10,503 nucleotides of DNA. Origin: an uncultured Bacilli bacterium (GTDB taxonomy: Bacteria; Bacillota_I; Bacilli_A; RF39; UBA660). Location of the stretch: contig CANPWK010000033.1 in assembly GCA_947584105.1 (NCBI GenBank), positions 1 to 10,503 on the forward strand, in the 5' to 3' direction. Positions 1 through 7,699 of the stretch are shown here, piece after piece (position 1 is the stretch's first letter; each line of letters opens with the position of its first letter). The notes beneath the pieces were generated by a model that had not been told where the DNA came from, ran no database searches, and saw only the letters and a program-made list of their open reading frames with translations. Made by a program: the position numbers and the translations under genes.

Positions 1-2046
1 ATTAACTATTGATGTAACACTATCCATCATTAAACCTACAGTATCATTATAAGTTATCTTATCTTCTTTCTTTTTCTTATCATTGTAATTATCTATAATA
101 TTAACAATTTTATCCTTTGCATTAAAATCTTTAGGATATATATTAATTGTTGCAGGATTTTTTAAATCTACTGCCCCTAATCTTAATAAATTATTCTCAT
201 AAGTAGAATAAATATTATCATCATTTATAGTTTGACTATCTAAATTAATTTTACTATTGTCAAACTTTTGGTTTGTAAATACGTTAATCTCACTATTAGC
301 TTTCTGTTCTTTTACAATTAAAGAATTATTAGTTTTATCTATAACATAGTTTGTTAATTTAGATGTATATCCAATTGAACCTGTCGTATTTAAAGATGTA
401 TCCTCATGTGCCTTAATAATTCCAACTACTCTTATATTTTCTGAATTATTTAATACATTCTCCATATAATCATTATCACTAGATTTATCTTTCCATATAT
501 TATCTTCTTTAACAAAATAATCTGTATTTAAAACTAATTTAAATTGTAAGCCCAATAATTCATCATAAGAAAAAGTCTCAATAGATGATTTAACATCTTC
601 ACCATTTTCCGATTTTGCAACTAAAGAAGCTAATTCTTTTTGTGATTTTAAACCCAATGCATATAATGCATAATCACTAATTTGATAATCACTGTCAACC
701 ATTAAAACTACTTCATTATAATTAGTTGGTAAGTTACCAGCTATTAAATCATAGTTATCTAAAAGCAATTTATCGTTATTAAAAAGCTCTACAAAAACAT
801 CATTATTACTAAATTGCATAAACTTACTTAGTATTCCTAAATTATTCATAATATTAGTAGGATTAACTCTTAAATTATTGCCATCAATATCTTTAGTATA
901 TAAGTTAATATCTAAATCATAACTATATTGGATACTACTTGCATATTTTTTTAATTCTTTATTTTTATCCAAATAAATCTTAAAATCTTGTAAATTGTTT
1001 GTTTTAGTTTTAAAAGCTGTTAATAATTCTGATAAAATACTATTAGAATGAATTAAATTATCATCATATTTTTTCTTATTATCTTGCATCATACTAGTCA
1101 TTAAACTAGTAGCATTCATACTATTTTTTTCAATTGTTAGAGGATAATTAGATAATGTTGTTCTTTCTTTTTCATCAATATAATTTGAAACTCCATTAGA
1201 TAAACTTAAAATTAATGCAATACCAATTATTCCAATTGAACCCGCAAAAGCTGTTAAAAACGTACGCCCCTTTTTAGTCATTAAATTATTCAGGCTAAGA
1301 GTTAAAGCCGTCAAAAAAGACATTGAAGTTTTTTTACCAATTGAATCTGTTACTTTATCTACATTATCATTATATGGATTTGAATCATCAATAATTACCC
1401 CGTCTTGTAATTTAACAATTCTAGTTGAATAATCACGTGCCAAATCAGGATTATGAGTAACCATTATAACTAAACGGTCCAAAGCAATATCTTTAAGTAA
1501 ATCCATAATCTGTATACTAGTTTTACTATCTAAAGCCCCAGTTGGTTCATCAGCTAACAAAATGTCTGGATCATTTACAAGAGCTCTAGCTATCGCAACT
1601 CGTTGCATTTGTCCCCCTGACATTTGATTTGGTTTTTTATGAATATGATTTTCTAATCCAACTTTCTTTAATGCATCTATTGCTCTTTTTCGACGTTCTT
1701 TTTTACTAATACCACCAATTGTTAACGCCAATTCAACATTTGCTAAGGCAGTTTGATGAGAAATTAAATTATAGCTTTGAAAAACAAAACCAATTTTATG
1801 ATTTCTATATATATCCCAATTTTTATCCTTATAATTTTTTGTAGATATACCATTTATGATTAAATCACCAGTAGTATAATGATCAAGTCCACCTATAATA
1901 TTAAGCATCGTTGTTTTTCCACTACCACTAGGACCTAAAATCGATACAAATTCATTATCTCGAAATTTAATACTAACTTTATTCAATGCTTTTTGCGTTA
2001 AACCATTGGTTTTATATGTCTTTGTAATATTTCTTAATTCTAACAT
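1..2046 (-). CDS. ABC transporter, ATPase fused to FtsX/MacB-type permease (3' end outside window)
   Basis: The frame is open from ATG 2046 to the window edge (682 codons), so the C-terminus is missing. Residues 1-220 are an ABC ATPase of the MacB/LolD type: Walker A GPSGSGKT 38-45, Q-loop Q90, signature SGGQ 143-146, Walker B LLADEP 163-168, D-loop GALD 170-173, switch H198. A linker leads to one transmembrane helix at about 263-282, after a basic KKGR motif. Some 380 largely hydrophilic residues follow, presumably the large extracytoplasmic domain. The usual three C-terminal helices of the FtsX-like permease would lie beyond position 1. Such one-chain proteins act as dimers and move peptides, antibiotics or lipids by a mechanotransmission mechanism. 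The substrate cannot be told here. AAGGAGGT lies just ahead of the start. The assignment to the superfamily is secure; the role is inferred. Confidence 0.92.
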   Translation of the reverse strand, partial: MLELRNITKTYKTNGLTQKALNKVSIKFRDNEFVSILGPSGSGKTTMLNIIGGLDHYTTGDLIINGISTKNYKDKNWDIYRNHKIGFVFQSYNLISHQTALANVELALTIGGISKKERRKRAIDALKKVGLENHIHKKPNQMSGGQMQRVAIARALVNDPDILLADEPTGALDSKTSIQIMDLLKDIALDRLVIMVTHNPDLARDYSTRIVKLQDGVIIDDSNPYNDNVDKVTDSIGKKTSMSFLTALTLSLNNLMTKKGRTFLTAFAGSIGIIGIALILSLSNGVSNYIDEKERTTLSNYPLTIEKNSMNATSLMTSMMQDNKKKYDDNLIHSNSILSELLTAFKTKTNNLQDFKIYLDKNKELKKYASSIQYSYDLDINLYTKDIDGNNLRVNPTNIMNNLGILSKFMQFSNNDVFVELFNNDKLLLDNYDLIAGNLPTNYNEVVLMVDSDYQISDYALYALGLKSQKELASLVAKSENGEDVKSSIETFSYDELLGLQFKLVLNTDYFVKEDNIWKDKSSDNDYMENVLNNSENIRVVGIIKAHEDTSLNTTGSIGYTSKLTNYVIDKTNNSLIVKEQKANSEINVFTNQKFDNSKINLDSQTINDDNIYSTYENNLLRLGAVDLKNPATINIYPKDFNAKDKIVNIIDNYNDKKKKEDKITYNDTVGLMMDSVTSIVN

Positions 2047-2104
2047 GAAACCTCCTTAATTATATTATATTAAAATCAATTTAAGAATTCCATCTAACTA
2101 TTTA

Positions 2105-2113
2105 ATTATATCA
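2105..2113 (-). promoter_or_regulatory. Extended -10 promoter of the ABC transporter gene
   Basis: On the minus strand TGATATAAT is a perfect extended -10 (TGn plus TATAAT), about 60 bases ahead of the ATG. There is no good -35: the position 17 bases upstream reads AAGATT and lies in the preceding terminator. The motif is visible; activity is inferred. Confidence 0.6.
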
Positions 2114-2122
2114 AATTTAATA

Positions 2123-2151
2123 AAAAAAATCTTCTTTATAAAGATTTTTTT
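2123..2151 (-). terminator. Intrinsic terminator after the prsW pseudogene
   Basis: An 11-bp perfect inverted repeat (2123-2133 with 2141-2151, 7-base loop) is flanked by an A-run on one side and a T-run on the other. It lies 13 bases past the stop at 2165. The stem is mostly A-T pairs, so it is weak by GC content, but the symmetric A/T tracts would allow it to work in either direction. Confidence 0.6.
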
Positions 2152-2164
2152 CATAAATTTGAGC

Positions 2165-3065
2165 TTATTCATTATTTTTAAACATACTCATATTAATATC
2201 ATTATCTTGATAAACATCCTGCTTACCTTCTGCATGACGCCAATTAGTATTTGGATTTACATTATTTTGTTCCAAATCTTCTTGCTTTTGATCATTTAAA
2301 CCATAATATATATTTTTATAATTTTTTGGATTAGGATTATATACCCTCTCTTTTACTTCATTATTAATATTTAATCTTTTTAACTCCATACCATTAAGTC
2401 GAATTATCAAACAGATTGCTAAAACATACATAATCATAGAATAAACAATAAAAACTATATTAATATATTTTATATTCAAATTACAAATATAATCATATAA
2501 CCCATGGAATAAAAAAGGAATAAAGATTGCTAAATAAAATAATTTTATAAAATCATTAGTCATTTTCCTTTTTCTAACCATTTTACAAAGCCCTAAATAA
2601 TAGCCCATAAAAATACCAAAACATGCATGGACAGGAATACTAAAAATAGCTCTAGAAAAAGCAATTGCTAAACCATTAGATGAAAGATACATAATATTTT
2701 CAGCAAAAGCAAAGCCTAAAGATATACAAGTTGCATACATTATTGCATCATATGGATTAGTAAATCTTTTATTTTTGATACAAAATAAATTTACTCGTTT
2801 CCTCAATCACAGCAATAATTCCAAAACTAACCAAAAAGAAACCAATATTACCAAGTAACACGGATACTTCAGTTTGAGACTTGTAAATATCAGTATTAAA
2901 AAGATTAGATACATATCTAACTAGAACCCAAGATACAATTCCTCCAATAAATAATCCCGCTAATAATAATATAGGTTGTTTTTTTACCTTACCATTATTA
3001 TACATTAAAGTTAAAATAGCAATAATAGGTAGTGCTGACAATATAACTGATAATAATATGTTCAT
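2165..3065 (-). pseudogene. prsW: PrsW-family intramembrane protease, split by a frameshift
   Basis: PrsW proteases are polytopic membrane glutamic-type peptidases; in Bacillus subtilis PrsW cuts the anti-sigma factor RsiW. The 5' part (ATG 3065 to TAA 2769, 98 codons) has three hydrophobic segments and ends in the catalytic-type EETSK motif (residues 88-92). The rest of the family core lies in another frame, down to the stop at 2165: FTNPYDAIMYA, GFAFAENIMY, HACFGIFMGYYLG and HGLYDYI, then a hydrophilic tail of about 55 residues. Both frames are needed for one protease. The span is 901 bases, one more than a multiple of three. The downstream frame could open only at a TTG (2806) that makes no sense as a start, with no Shine-Dalgarno sequence. 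The 5' start has a GAGGG about 9 bases upstream. A true mutation, a sequencing slip in the short A-run at 2772-2776, or recoding are all possible. Confidence 0.85.
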
Positions 3066-3087
3066 AACATCCCTCTACTTTAAATTA

Positions 3088-3116
3088 AGTATAACATAAC
3101 TTCTATTAAATTTCAA
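3088..3116 (-). promoter_or_regulatory. Sigma-A-type promoter of prsW
   Basis: TTGAAA (3111-3116), a 17-base spacer and TATACT (3088-3093), with TG one base before the -10, form a strong housekeeping promoter reading toward prsW. The -35 touches the feoB stop codon, and no terminator separates feoB from it, so readthrough from feoB is also possible. Confidence 0.75.
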
Positions 3117-5072
3117 TTATAATATATGTGAAACGATAAAACATAATATAATTCCAATTACTAATGGTAATATAAATGATAAGATAGTCCATTTAAAGCT
3201 ACCTGTTTCTTTTTTTATAGTGAGCATAGTAGTAGAGCATGGAAAATGAAATAAAATAAATATAATTACACAAATAGCAGTTACTATATTCCAACCATTA
3301 TTAATTAAAACATCATTCATTACTGATAAATTACCTACATCAATAATAGTACTTGTCGAAAGATAACTCATCATAATAATTGGAATCACAATTTCATTAG
3401 CAGGAAATCCTAAAATAAAAGCAAATAAAATAGTTCCATCTAATCCAATAAATTTAGCAAAAGGATTTAAAAAATTGCTTACAATATTAATTATATTAGA
3501 ATCATTTATATATATATTAGCGCACAACCAAATGATTATTCCTGCTGGAATGGCAACAATAATAGCTCTACCTAACACAAATAATGTTCTATCAAAGATT
3601 GAACGTAGAATTATTTTTAAAATCTGCGGTTTTCTATATGGAGGTAATTCTAAAACAAAAAATGATGGCATTCCTCTTAAAATAGTAATAGATAAAATTT
3701 TATTAACTATAAAAGTTATAATTATACTAAGTAAAATTCCTAAAGTTAATATTAATACATTTATTATCGAATTAAATATATTACTCTTTACAACAAAAAA
3801 CATGCTTATTATAGCTATTAACGATGGAAATCTACCATTACAAGGTATAAAACTATTAGTTAAGATGGCTAATAATCTTTCCCTGGGTGAATCAATTATT
3901 CTAGCATTAGTAACTCCCACTGCGTTACAGCCAAACCCCATACACATTGTAAGTGCCTGCTTACCACAAGCATTACTTTTTTGAAAATACCCATCCAAAT
4001 TAAAAGCAATTCTTGGTAAAATCCCTAAATCCTCAAGCAAAGTAAATAATGGAAAGAATATCGCCATAGGAGGTAGCATAACCGCAATAACCCAAGTTAA
4101 TACCTGATATACACCGTCAATTAATAAGCTAACTATACATTTAGGTATACAAATATTCAAAAGAAAATCATTCATAATATTCTTTAACCACATAAAGAAA
4201 TTAAATAATAAATCTGATGGATAATTAGCACCTTGAATTGAAATATATAAAATAGCCATTAACATAAGTATCATAATTGGGATTCCAGTAATTTTATTAG
4301 TTAATATTTTATCTATTTTTTTATGTCTATTAAATTTTTTAGTTTTAGTTATTACTAAATTAGTAATATCTTCACATTTTCTATAAATAGCATTCATAAC
4401 TAGTTCTAATGGTTTAATATTATTAGATAAAAAATGAGAAGAAATTATTTTTAATTGATCATTTATCTTACTATTATCAGACTTTAGATTAATAATATTT
4501 TTAACTGCCTCAAATCTACTATTTACAAATGGTAATAAATAATTAATGCTATCTTCTATAACATCATCATAATTTACTTGAAAACTCTTTTGACTATTAA
4601 ATGTATTAATAGCAGTTATTAAATCATCAATTCCCTCTTTTCTTTTAGCAGACATACTTACTACTTTAATATGTAATATCCTAGAAAGTTTTTCTATATC
4701 AATTTTAAATCCATACTTTTCTACTTCGTCCATCATATTTAAACACAATATAACATTATTTGTAACTTCTAAAGTTTGTAAAACTAAATTCAAATTTCTT
4801 TCTAAAATAGTAGCATCACATATTATCAAAGCTAAATCATAATCTTGGTTTATTATAAAATCAGAAGTTATTTCTTCTTCTTTTGAATGTGGAATCAAAG
4901 AGTATGTACCAGGTAAATCATATATTTCTAAATCTTTATATGTTCCAACTGCTACTCCAACAGTTTTTCCAGACCAATTTCCTGTATGCTGATGCATGCC
5001 AGTTAACTGATTAAATAAAGTACTCTTTCCAACATTAGGGTTTCCAATTAAAGCAATCTTTTTTTTAACCAT
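3117..5072 (-). CDS. feoB: FeoB, ferrous iron transporter with N-terminal GTPase
   Basis: Imports Fe2+ across the cytoplasmic membrane. Residues below are counted from an upstream in-frame GTG at 5081; subtract three for the preferred ATG at 5072. The G-domain has G1 GNPNVGKS 13-20, G2 with T40, G3 DLPG 55-58, G4 NMMD 115-118 and G5 SAKR 145-148. A helical spacer follows to about 260, then a multi-helix membrane domain from about 266 with family marks LEDLGILPR (350-358), GFGCN (383-387) and, near the C-terminus, GFPANEIVIP. The length (651-654 residues) suits the family. ATG 5072 overlaps the feoA stop by 8 bases with no good ribosome binding site, which suggests translation coupled to feoA. 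No feoC follows. No broken motif was seen, so the transporter should work. Confidence 0.96.
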   Translation of the reverse strand: MVKKKIALIGNPNVGKSTLFNQLTGMHQHTGNWSGKTVGVAVGTYKDLEIYDLPGTYSLIPHSKEEEITSDFIINQDYDLALIICDATILERNLNLVLQTLEVTNNVILCLNMMDEVEKYGFKIDIEKLSRILHIKVVSMSAKRKEGIDDLITAINTFNSQKSFQVNYDDVIEDSINYLLPFVNSRFEAVKNIINLKSDNSKINDQLKIISSHFLSNNIKPLELVMNAIYRKCEDITNLVITKTKKFNRHKKIDKILTNKITGIPIMILMLMAILYISIQGANYPSDLLFNFFMWLKNIMNDFLLNICIPKCIVSLLIDGVYQVLTWVIAVMLPPMAIFFPLFTLLEDLGILPRIAFNLDGYFQKSNACGKQALTMCMGFGCNAVGVTNARIIDSPRERLLAILTNSFIPCNGRFPSLIAIISMFFVVKSNIFNSIINVLILTLGILLSIIITFIVNKILSITILRGMPSFFVLELPPYRKPQILKIILRSIFDRTLFVLGRAIIVAIPAGIIIWLCANIYINDSNIINIVSNFLNPFAKFIGLDGTILFAFILGFPANEIVIPIIMMSYLSTSTIIDVGNLSVMNDVLINNGWNIVTAICVIIFILFHFPCSTTMLTIKKETGSFKWTILSFILPLVIGIILCFIVSHIL

Positions 5073-5295
5073 AAATATCACTTACTAATATCTTTTCGGC
5101 ATCACAATTTCGAATTGCAATTAGTGAATCTCTAATTAAATATCCTTTGATTAATTTACTTGGACTTTCTAAAATCAATTTTACTATCGCACCTTCTGTT
5201 AATCCCATATCATAAAGTCTTCTTTTGATATTTTCACTATGATTTATATTTTTTATTATAGCCTTATCTTGGAGCTTTAAATCACATAAACTCAT
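5065..5295 (-). CDS. feoA: FeoA, small SH3-like partner of FeoB
   Basis: A 76-residue cytoplasmic protein of the FeoA family (SH3-like beta barrel), which helps FeoB-dependent Fe2+ uptake. Family marks are the RRLYDMGLTEGAIV segment at about 25-38 and the closing IAIRNCDAEKILV strand. ATG 5295 has GAGGTG 9 bases upstream. Its end overlaps the beginning of feoB, so the two form a feoAB unit. The upstream region has a promoter but no sequence I can call a Fur or DtxR box with confidence. Confidence 0.93.
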   Translation of the reverse strand: MSLCDLKLQDKAIIKNINHSENIKRRLYDMGLTEGAIVKLILESPSKLIKGYLIRDSLIAIRNCDAEKILVSDIYG

Positions 5296-5314
5296 GCCTA
5301 AACACCTCTATCAT

Positions 5315-5344
5315 AGTATATGAAAAAAAGCTTCAAGGTGACAA
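5315..5344 (-). promoter_or_regulatory. Promoter of feoAB
   Basis: TTGTCA (5339-5344), an 18-base spacer and TATACT (5315-5320) read toward feoA. A small inverted repeat, TCATA-GTA-TATGA (5311-5323), covers the -10 and could be an operator. It does not match a known iron-box consensus that I can name. Confidence 0.6.
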
Positions 5345-5378
5345 AAAAAGCTAGTTTTTAACTTTTATTAAACCAGCT
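5343..5378 (-). terminator. Intrinsic terminator overlapping the end of the HTH gene
   Basis: On the minus strand AGCTGGTTT (5370-5378) can pair with AAACTAGCT (5349-5357) through nine pairs, one of them G-U, around a 12-base loop, followed by a run of T. The 3' arm contains the TAG stop of the HTH gene. It would close the ruvA-ruvB-HTH transcript just before the feoAB promoter. Confidence 0.6.
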
Positions 5379-5689
5379 CTTTTTAAAGTATTATATATGC
5401 AAGAATAACTTCTCTTGCCATAAAATTTGCAAAATTTCTTCACACTTGCATTACTTCTTTTATAAAGACTAATAATATATTCTCTCTCTTCATTACTTAA
5501 TGCATTAGCAGGTATTCTATTTCTATTACCATGAACTACTTTAATACTACCATCCAATACTTCCTTTTTTAATTTTAAAATATACTTTGGATGATAACCA
5601 GTTATACTAGCAATATCTTTATAAGTCATAAATTTATTACCAGCTAATTTTTTGTTTATTAATAATACTGCCTCTTCTTTTCTTGTCAT
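5351..5689 (-). CDS. Small double helix-turn-helix protein, transposase N-terminus-like
   Basis: The 112-residue basic protein has a likely HTH at 22-43 (TYKDIASITGYHPKYILKLKK) and a second helical unit at about 82-106. The layout, including the HGNRNR segment between them, resembles the DNA-binding N-terminus of ISNCY/IS3-like transposases, but no DDE catalytic domain follows and I see no inverted repeats around it. It could be a transposase remnant or a domesticated regulator. It is intact, starts 10 bases past the ruvB stop and has its own AGGGG site that overlaps that stop, so it is almost certainly co-transcribed with ruvAB. Its function is unknown; the link to repair is inferred from position only. 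Confidence 0.75.
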   Translation of the reverse strand: MTRKEEAVLLINKKLAGNKFMTYKDIASITGYHPKYILKLKKEVLDGSIKVVHGNRNRIPANALSNEEREYIISLYKRSNASVKKFCKFYGKRSYSCIYNTLKRAGLIKVKN

Positions 5690-5699
5690 AATATTACCC

Positions 5700-6692
5700 C
5701 TAACTATTATATGGTAACTTTAAATGATCATATGCCTTTTTAGTTACCACTCTACCTCTACTTGTCCTTTTTATTAACCCTATCTGTAATAAATATGGTT
5801 CATAAACATCTTCTATTGTAGTCTGTTCTTCACCTATACTGGAAGCAATTGCTTCTATTCCAACTGGTCCGCCATTAAACTTCTCAATAATAGCTTTTAA
5901 TAAATTATAATCTGTTTCATCAAGACCCAAACTATCTACCTTTAACTTATCTAATGCAATTTTAGCTATCTTCAAATCGATTACACCACTACCCATTACT
6001 AAAGCATAATCACGAACCCTTTTCAATAATCTATTGGTAATTCTTGGAGTCCCTCGACTACGCAACGCAATTTCTTTAGCTGCTTTATCATCAATTGTAC
6101 ATCCTAGAACCTTACTAGTTCTAATAGCTATTTCTTTTAGTTCCTCTTGATTATAGAAATTTAATTTACATATAATGCCAAATCTATCTCTTAAGGGACT
6201 AGTTAAATCTCCAGCTCTAGTTGTTGCTCCAACTAATGTAAATTTAGGCAATTCAATATTTATACTCCTACTAGACGAATCATTACCAACAATAATACTT
6301 AATGTAAAATCTTCCATTGCTGAATATAAAATTTCTTCAACAAACCGTGGCATTCTATGAATTTCATCAATAAAAAGTACATCTCCCGGTTCCAAACTAG
6401 ATAAAACAGCCGCTAAATCTCCACTTTTTTCTATTGCTGGTCCACTACTAGTTTTTAAATTTACACCCAATTCGTTAGCTATTATATTAGCAAGAGTAGT
6501 CTTACCTAAACCAGGAGGACCATATAATAAAACATGATCTAGTGCTTCTTTTCTCATTTTTGCAGCTTTAATAAATATGTCTAAATTTTCTTTTATTTCA
6601 CTTTGACCTATATATTCTTCTAAAGTTTGTGGTCTAATACAATTATCATAAGAATCTTCAATCATTTCATCTGCACTAACTATTCTATCCAT
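5700..6692 (-). CDS. ruvB: RuvB, Holliday junction branch-migration motor
   Basis: AAA+ ATPase that forms hexameric rings and, with RuvA, drives branch migration of Holliday junctions in recombination repair. Counted from an ATG at 6710, the motifs are Walker A GPPGLGKT 64-71, Walker B DEIH 115-118, sensor 1 GATTRAG 161-167, arginine finger R176 in DRFG and sensor 2 GTPRI 220-224, then a winged-helix C-terminus from about 260. I prefer the ATG at 6692 (330 residues): a GGGGGAG sits just ahead of it, the 6710 start has none, and MDRIVSADEM aligns with the usual RuvB N-terminus. It follows ruvA by about 70 bases in the same operon. No defect seen. Confidence 0.97.
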   Translation of the reverse strand: MDRIVSADEMIEDSYDNCIRPQTLEEYIGQSEIKENLDIFIKAAKMRKEALDHVLLYGPPGLGKTTLANIIANELGVNLKTSSGPAIEKSGDLAAVLSSLEPGDVLFIDEIHRMPRFVEEILYSAMEDFTLSIIVGNDSSSRSINIELPKFTLVGATTRAGDLTSPLRDRFGIICKLNFYNQEELKEIAIRTSKVLGCTIDDKAAKEIALRSRGTPRITNRLLKRVRDYALVMGSGVIDLKIAKIALDKLKVDSLGLDETDYNLLKAIIEKFNGGPVGIEAIASSIGEEQTTIEDVYEPYLLQIGLIKRTSRGRVVTKKAYDHLKLPYNS

Positions 6693-6765
6693 CCTCTCCC
6701 CCACTTTCATATTTTTTCTTAAACTAATCTACTAATGAAAAACTTATTATTTAAATTATTTGATA

Positions 6766-7317
6766 TCATTTCAACATTAATCGCAATGCTTCTTTTACCT
6801 GACTTTCTATATTTAAATCACTTTTAATAGATGGCAATACTTTATTTATATCAGTTTGTTTATAACCTAAACCTTTTAATACTTCAATCAATTCATCATA
6901 ATTTTTATTTGAAGAATTTTCTACATTAGTATTTAGTTTTCCTTTCAAATCTAATATAATCTGTTTTGCAACTTTATCACCGATTTTAGGGAATTTCTTT
7001 AAATATAATATATTTTCTCTTTCTATAGCATCAATAATACCATCAGTTGAACCTGTTGCAAACATTGGAAGTGCCATTTTACATCCTAAGCCTTTTACAC
7101 TAATTAGTCTTAAAAATAAATTCTTTTCCTCCTTACTTTTAAATCCATATAAACTCATTTCATCTTCTTTAATATATTGATAAACAAATATTTTATTATC
7201 ACCTAATTTAAAAGAATAAGGATTTGCAACATAAATTATATAGCCGATATTATTACATTCAACAACAATATAATTATTTTCAATAGCAATTATATTACCT
7301 TTAATATATTCAAACAT
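6766..7317 (-). CDS. ruvA: RuvA, Holliday junction DNA-binding protein
   Basis: RuvA tetramers hold the four-way junction and load RuvB. The 183-residue chain is a little short (about 200 is usual). Domain I (1-64) is the OB fold, with the acidic pin KEDE at 50-53 and the conserved SLYGF. Domain II has helix-hairpin-helix motifs at 73-86 (SVKGLGCKMALPMF) and 108-122 (KFPKIGDKVAKQIIL). The second carries Lys111 where the hairpin usually has Gly. Domain III (about 138-183) contacts RuvB. ATG 7317 is preceded by GAGGCG. The stop is TGA, one of the signs that this organism uses TGA as stop. The promoter carries a likely SOS box. Confidence 0.96.
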   Translation of the reverse strand: MFEYIKGNIIAIENNYIVVECNNIGYIIYVANPYSFKLGDNKIFVYQYIKEDEMSLYGFKSKEEKNLFLRLISVKGLGCKMALPMFATGSTDGIIDAIERENILYLKKFPKIGDKVAKQIILDLKGKLNTNVENSSNKNYDELIEVLKGLGYKQTDINKVLPSIKSDLNIESQVKEALRLMLK

Positions 7318-7336
7318 ATATTATCGCCTCTATTTA

Positions 7337-7365
7337 AGTATATCACAAACAAATGTTTTTGACAA
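7337..7365 (-). promoter_or_regulatory. Promoter of ruvAB with a LexA (SOS) box in its spacer
   Basis: TTGTCA (7360-7365), 17 bases and TATACT (7337-7342), with an extended TGA before the -10. The spacer holds CAAACAAATGTTTT on the + strand (7346-7359), which fits the Gram-positive LexA/DinR pattern CGAAC-N4-GTTYG at all but two outer positions. ruvAB is a known SOS operon in Bacillus. A repressor bound here would block the promoter. Motif seen; regulation inferred. Confidence 0.7.
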
Positions 7366-7366
7366 C

Positions 7367-7392
7367 TAAAAATGGATATTACTAATATCCAT
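7367..7392 (-). terminator. Intrinsic terminator after the small membrane protein gene
   Basis: A perfect 9-bp stem, ATGGATATT with AATATCCAT, and a 3-base loop (7372-7392) directly follow the TAG stop and lead into TTTTT. It ends two bases before the ruvA -35. Confidence 0.8.
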
Positions 7393-7695
7393 CTATTTCA
7401 TTCTAAAAAAGTTTCTCACTGTATAAAATAAAAATATTGCCATACAAATTACATATACCCACATTAAAATATTGAATATTATATCTGTTGTATACGCACT
7501 AATAATAGTCGGAACATTAGCCGGTAAATATTTTTCAACATATTCAGATATTCCATTAATTTGAATATTTTTAATTATATAATTAAAAACACGCAAAAAT
7601 ATATCTACAATTGCTACTCCCATTATTACTTTATCAAATCGTCTAAAATAAAAAGCTATAACCACTAATAATATGATTATTATAATACCGTCCAT
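7393..7695 (-). CDS. Small integral membrane protein, three predicted helices
   Basis: The 100-residue product is very hydrophobic, with membrane segments at about 3-20, 23-42 and 76-96. A short loop of about 30 residues between helices 2 and 3 holds EYVEKYLP. I do not recognise a family. The ATG follows the TGA of the DUF4176 gene by four bases, and the AGAGGTGA site overlaps that stop, so the two genes form a tightly coupled pair with one promoter and one terminator. It may act with the DUF4176 protein at the membrane, but this is inference. Confidence 0.75.
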   Translation of the reverse strand: MDGIIIIILLVVIAFYFRRFDKVIMGVAIVDIFLRVFNYIIKNIQINGISEYVEKYLPANVPTIISAYTTDIIFNILMWVYVICMAIFLFYTVRNFFRMK

Positions 7696-7699
7696 ATCA

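Noticed and set aside
2165..2806. The downstream PrsW part as an independent 213-residue gene
   Set aside because: Its start would be a TTG inside the EExxK codons with no ribosome binding site; its motifs are the second half of a PrsW protease.
3475..3984. 169-codon open frame on the + strand
   Set aside because: It is antisense to the feoB membrane domain; the hydrophobic translation mirrors FeoB codons, and no ribosome binding site or promoter fits it.
5073..5081. GTG at 5081 as the feoB start
   Set aside because: ATG at 5072 is a better codon, gives the usual short N-terminus before GNPNVGKS, and overlaps the feoA stop as expected for coupling; neither has a clear ribosome binding site.
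5296..5350. Fur box ahead of feoA
   Set aside because: Only a short 5-3-5 inverted repeat is present; it does not match a Fur or DtxR consensus well enough to name.
6175..6360. 61-codon open frame on the + strand
   Set aside because: Antisense to the RuvB ATPase core, with no start signals.
6766..6768. TGA as a tryptophan codon (Mollicutes code)
   Set aside because: TGA ends ruvA and the DUF4176 gene at the expected lengths, and conserved tryptophans use TGG.
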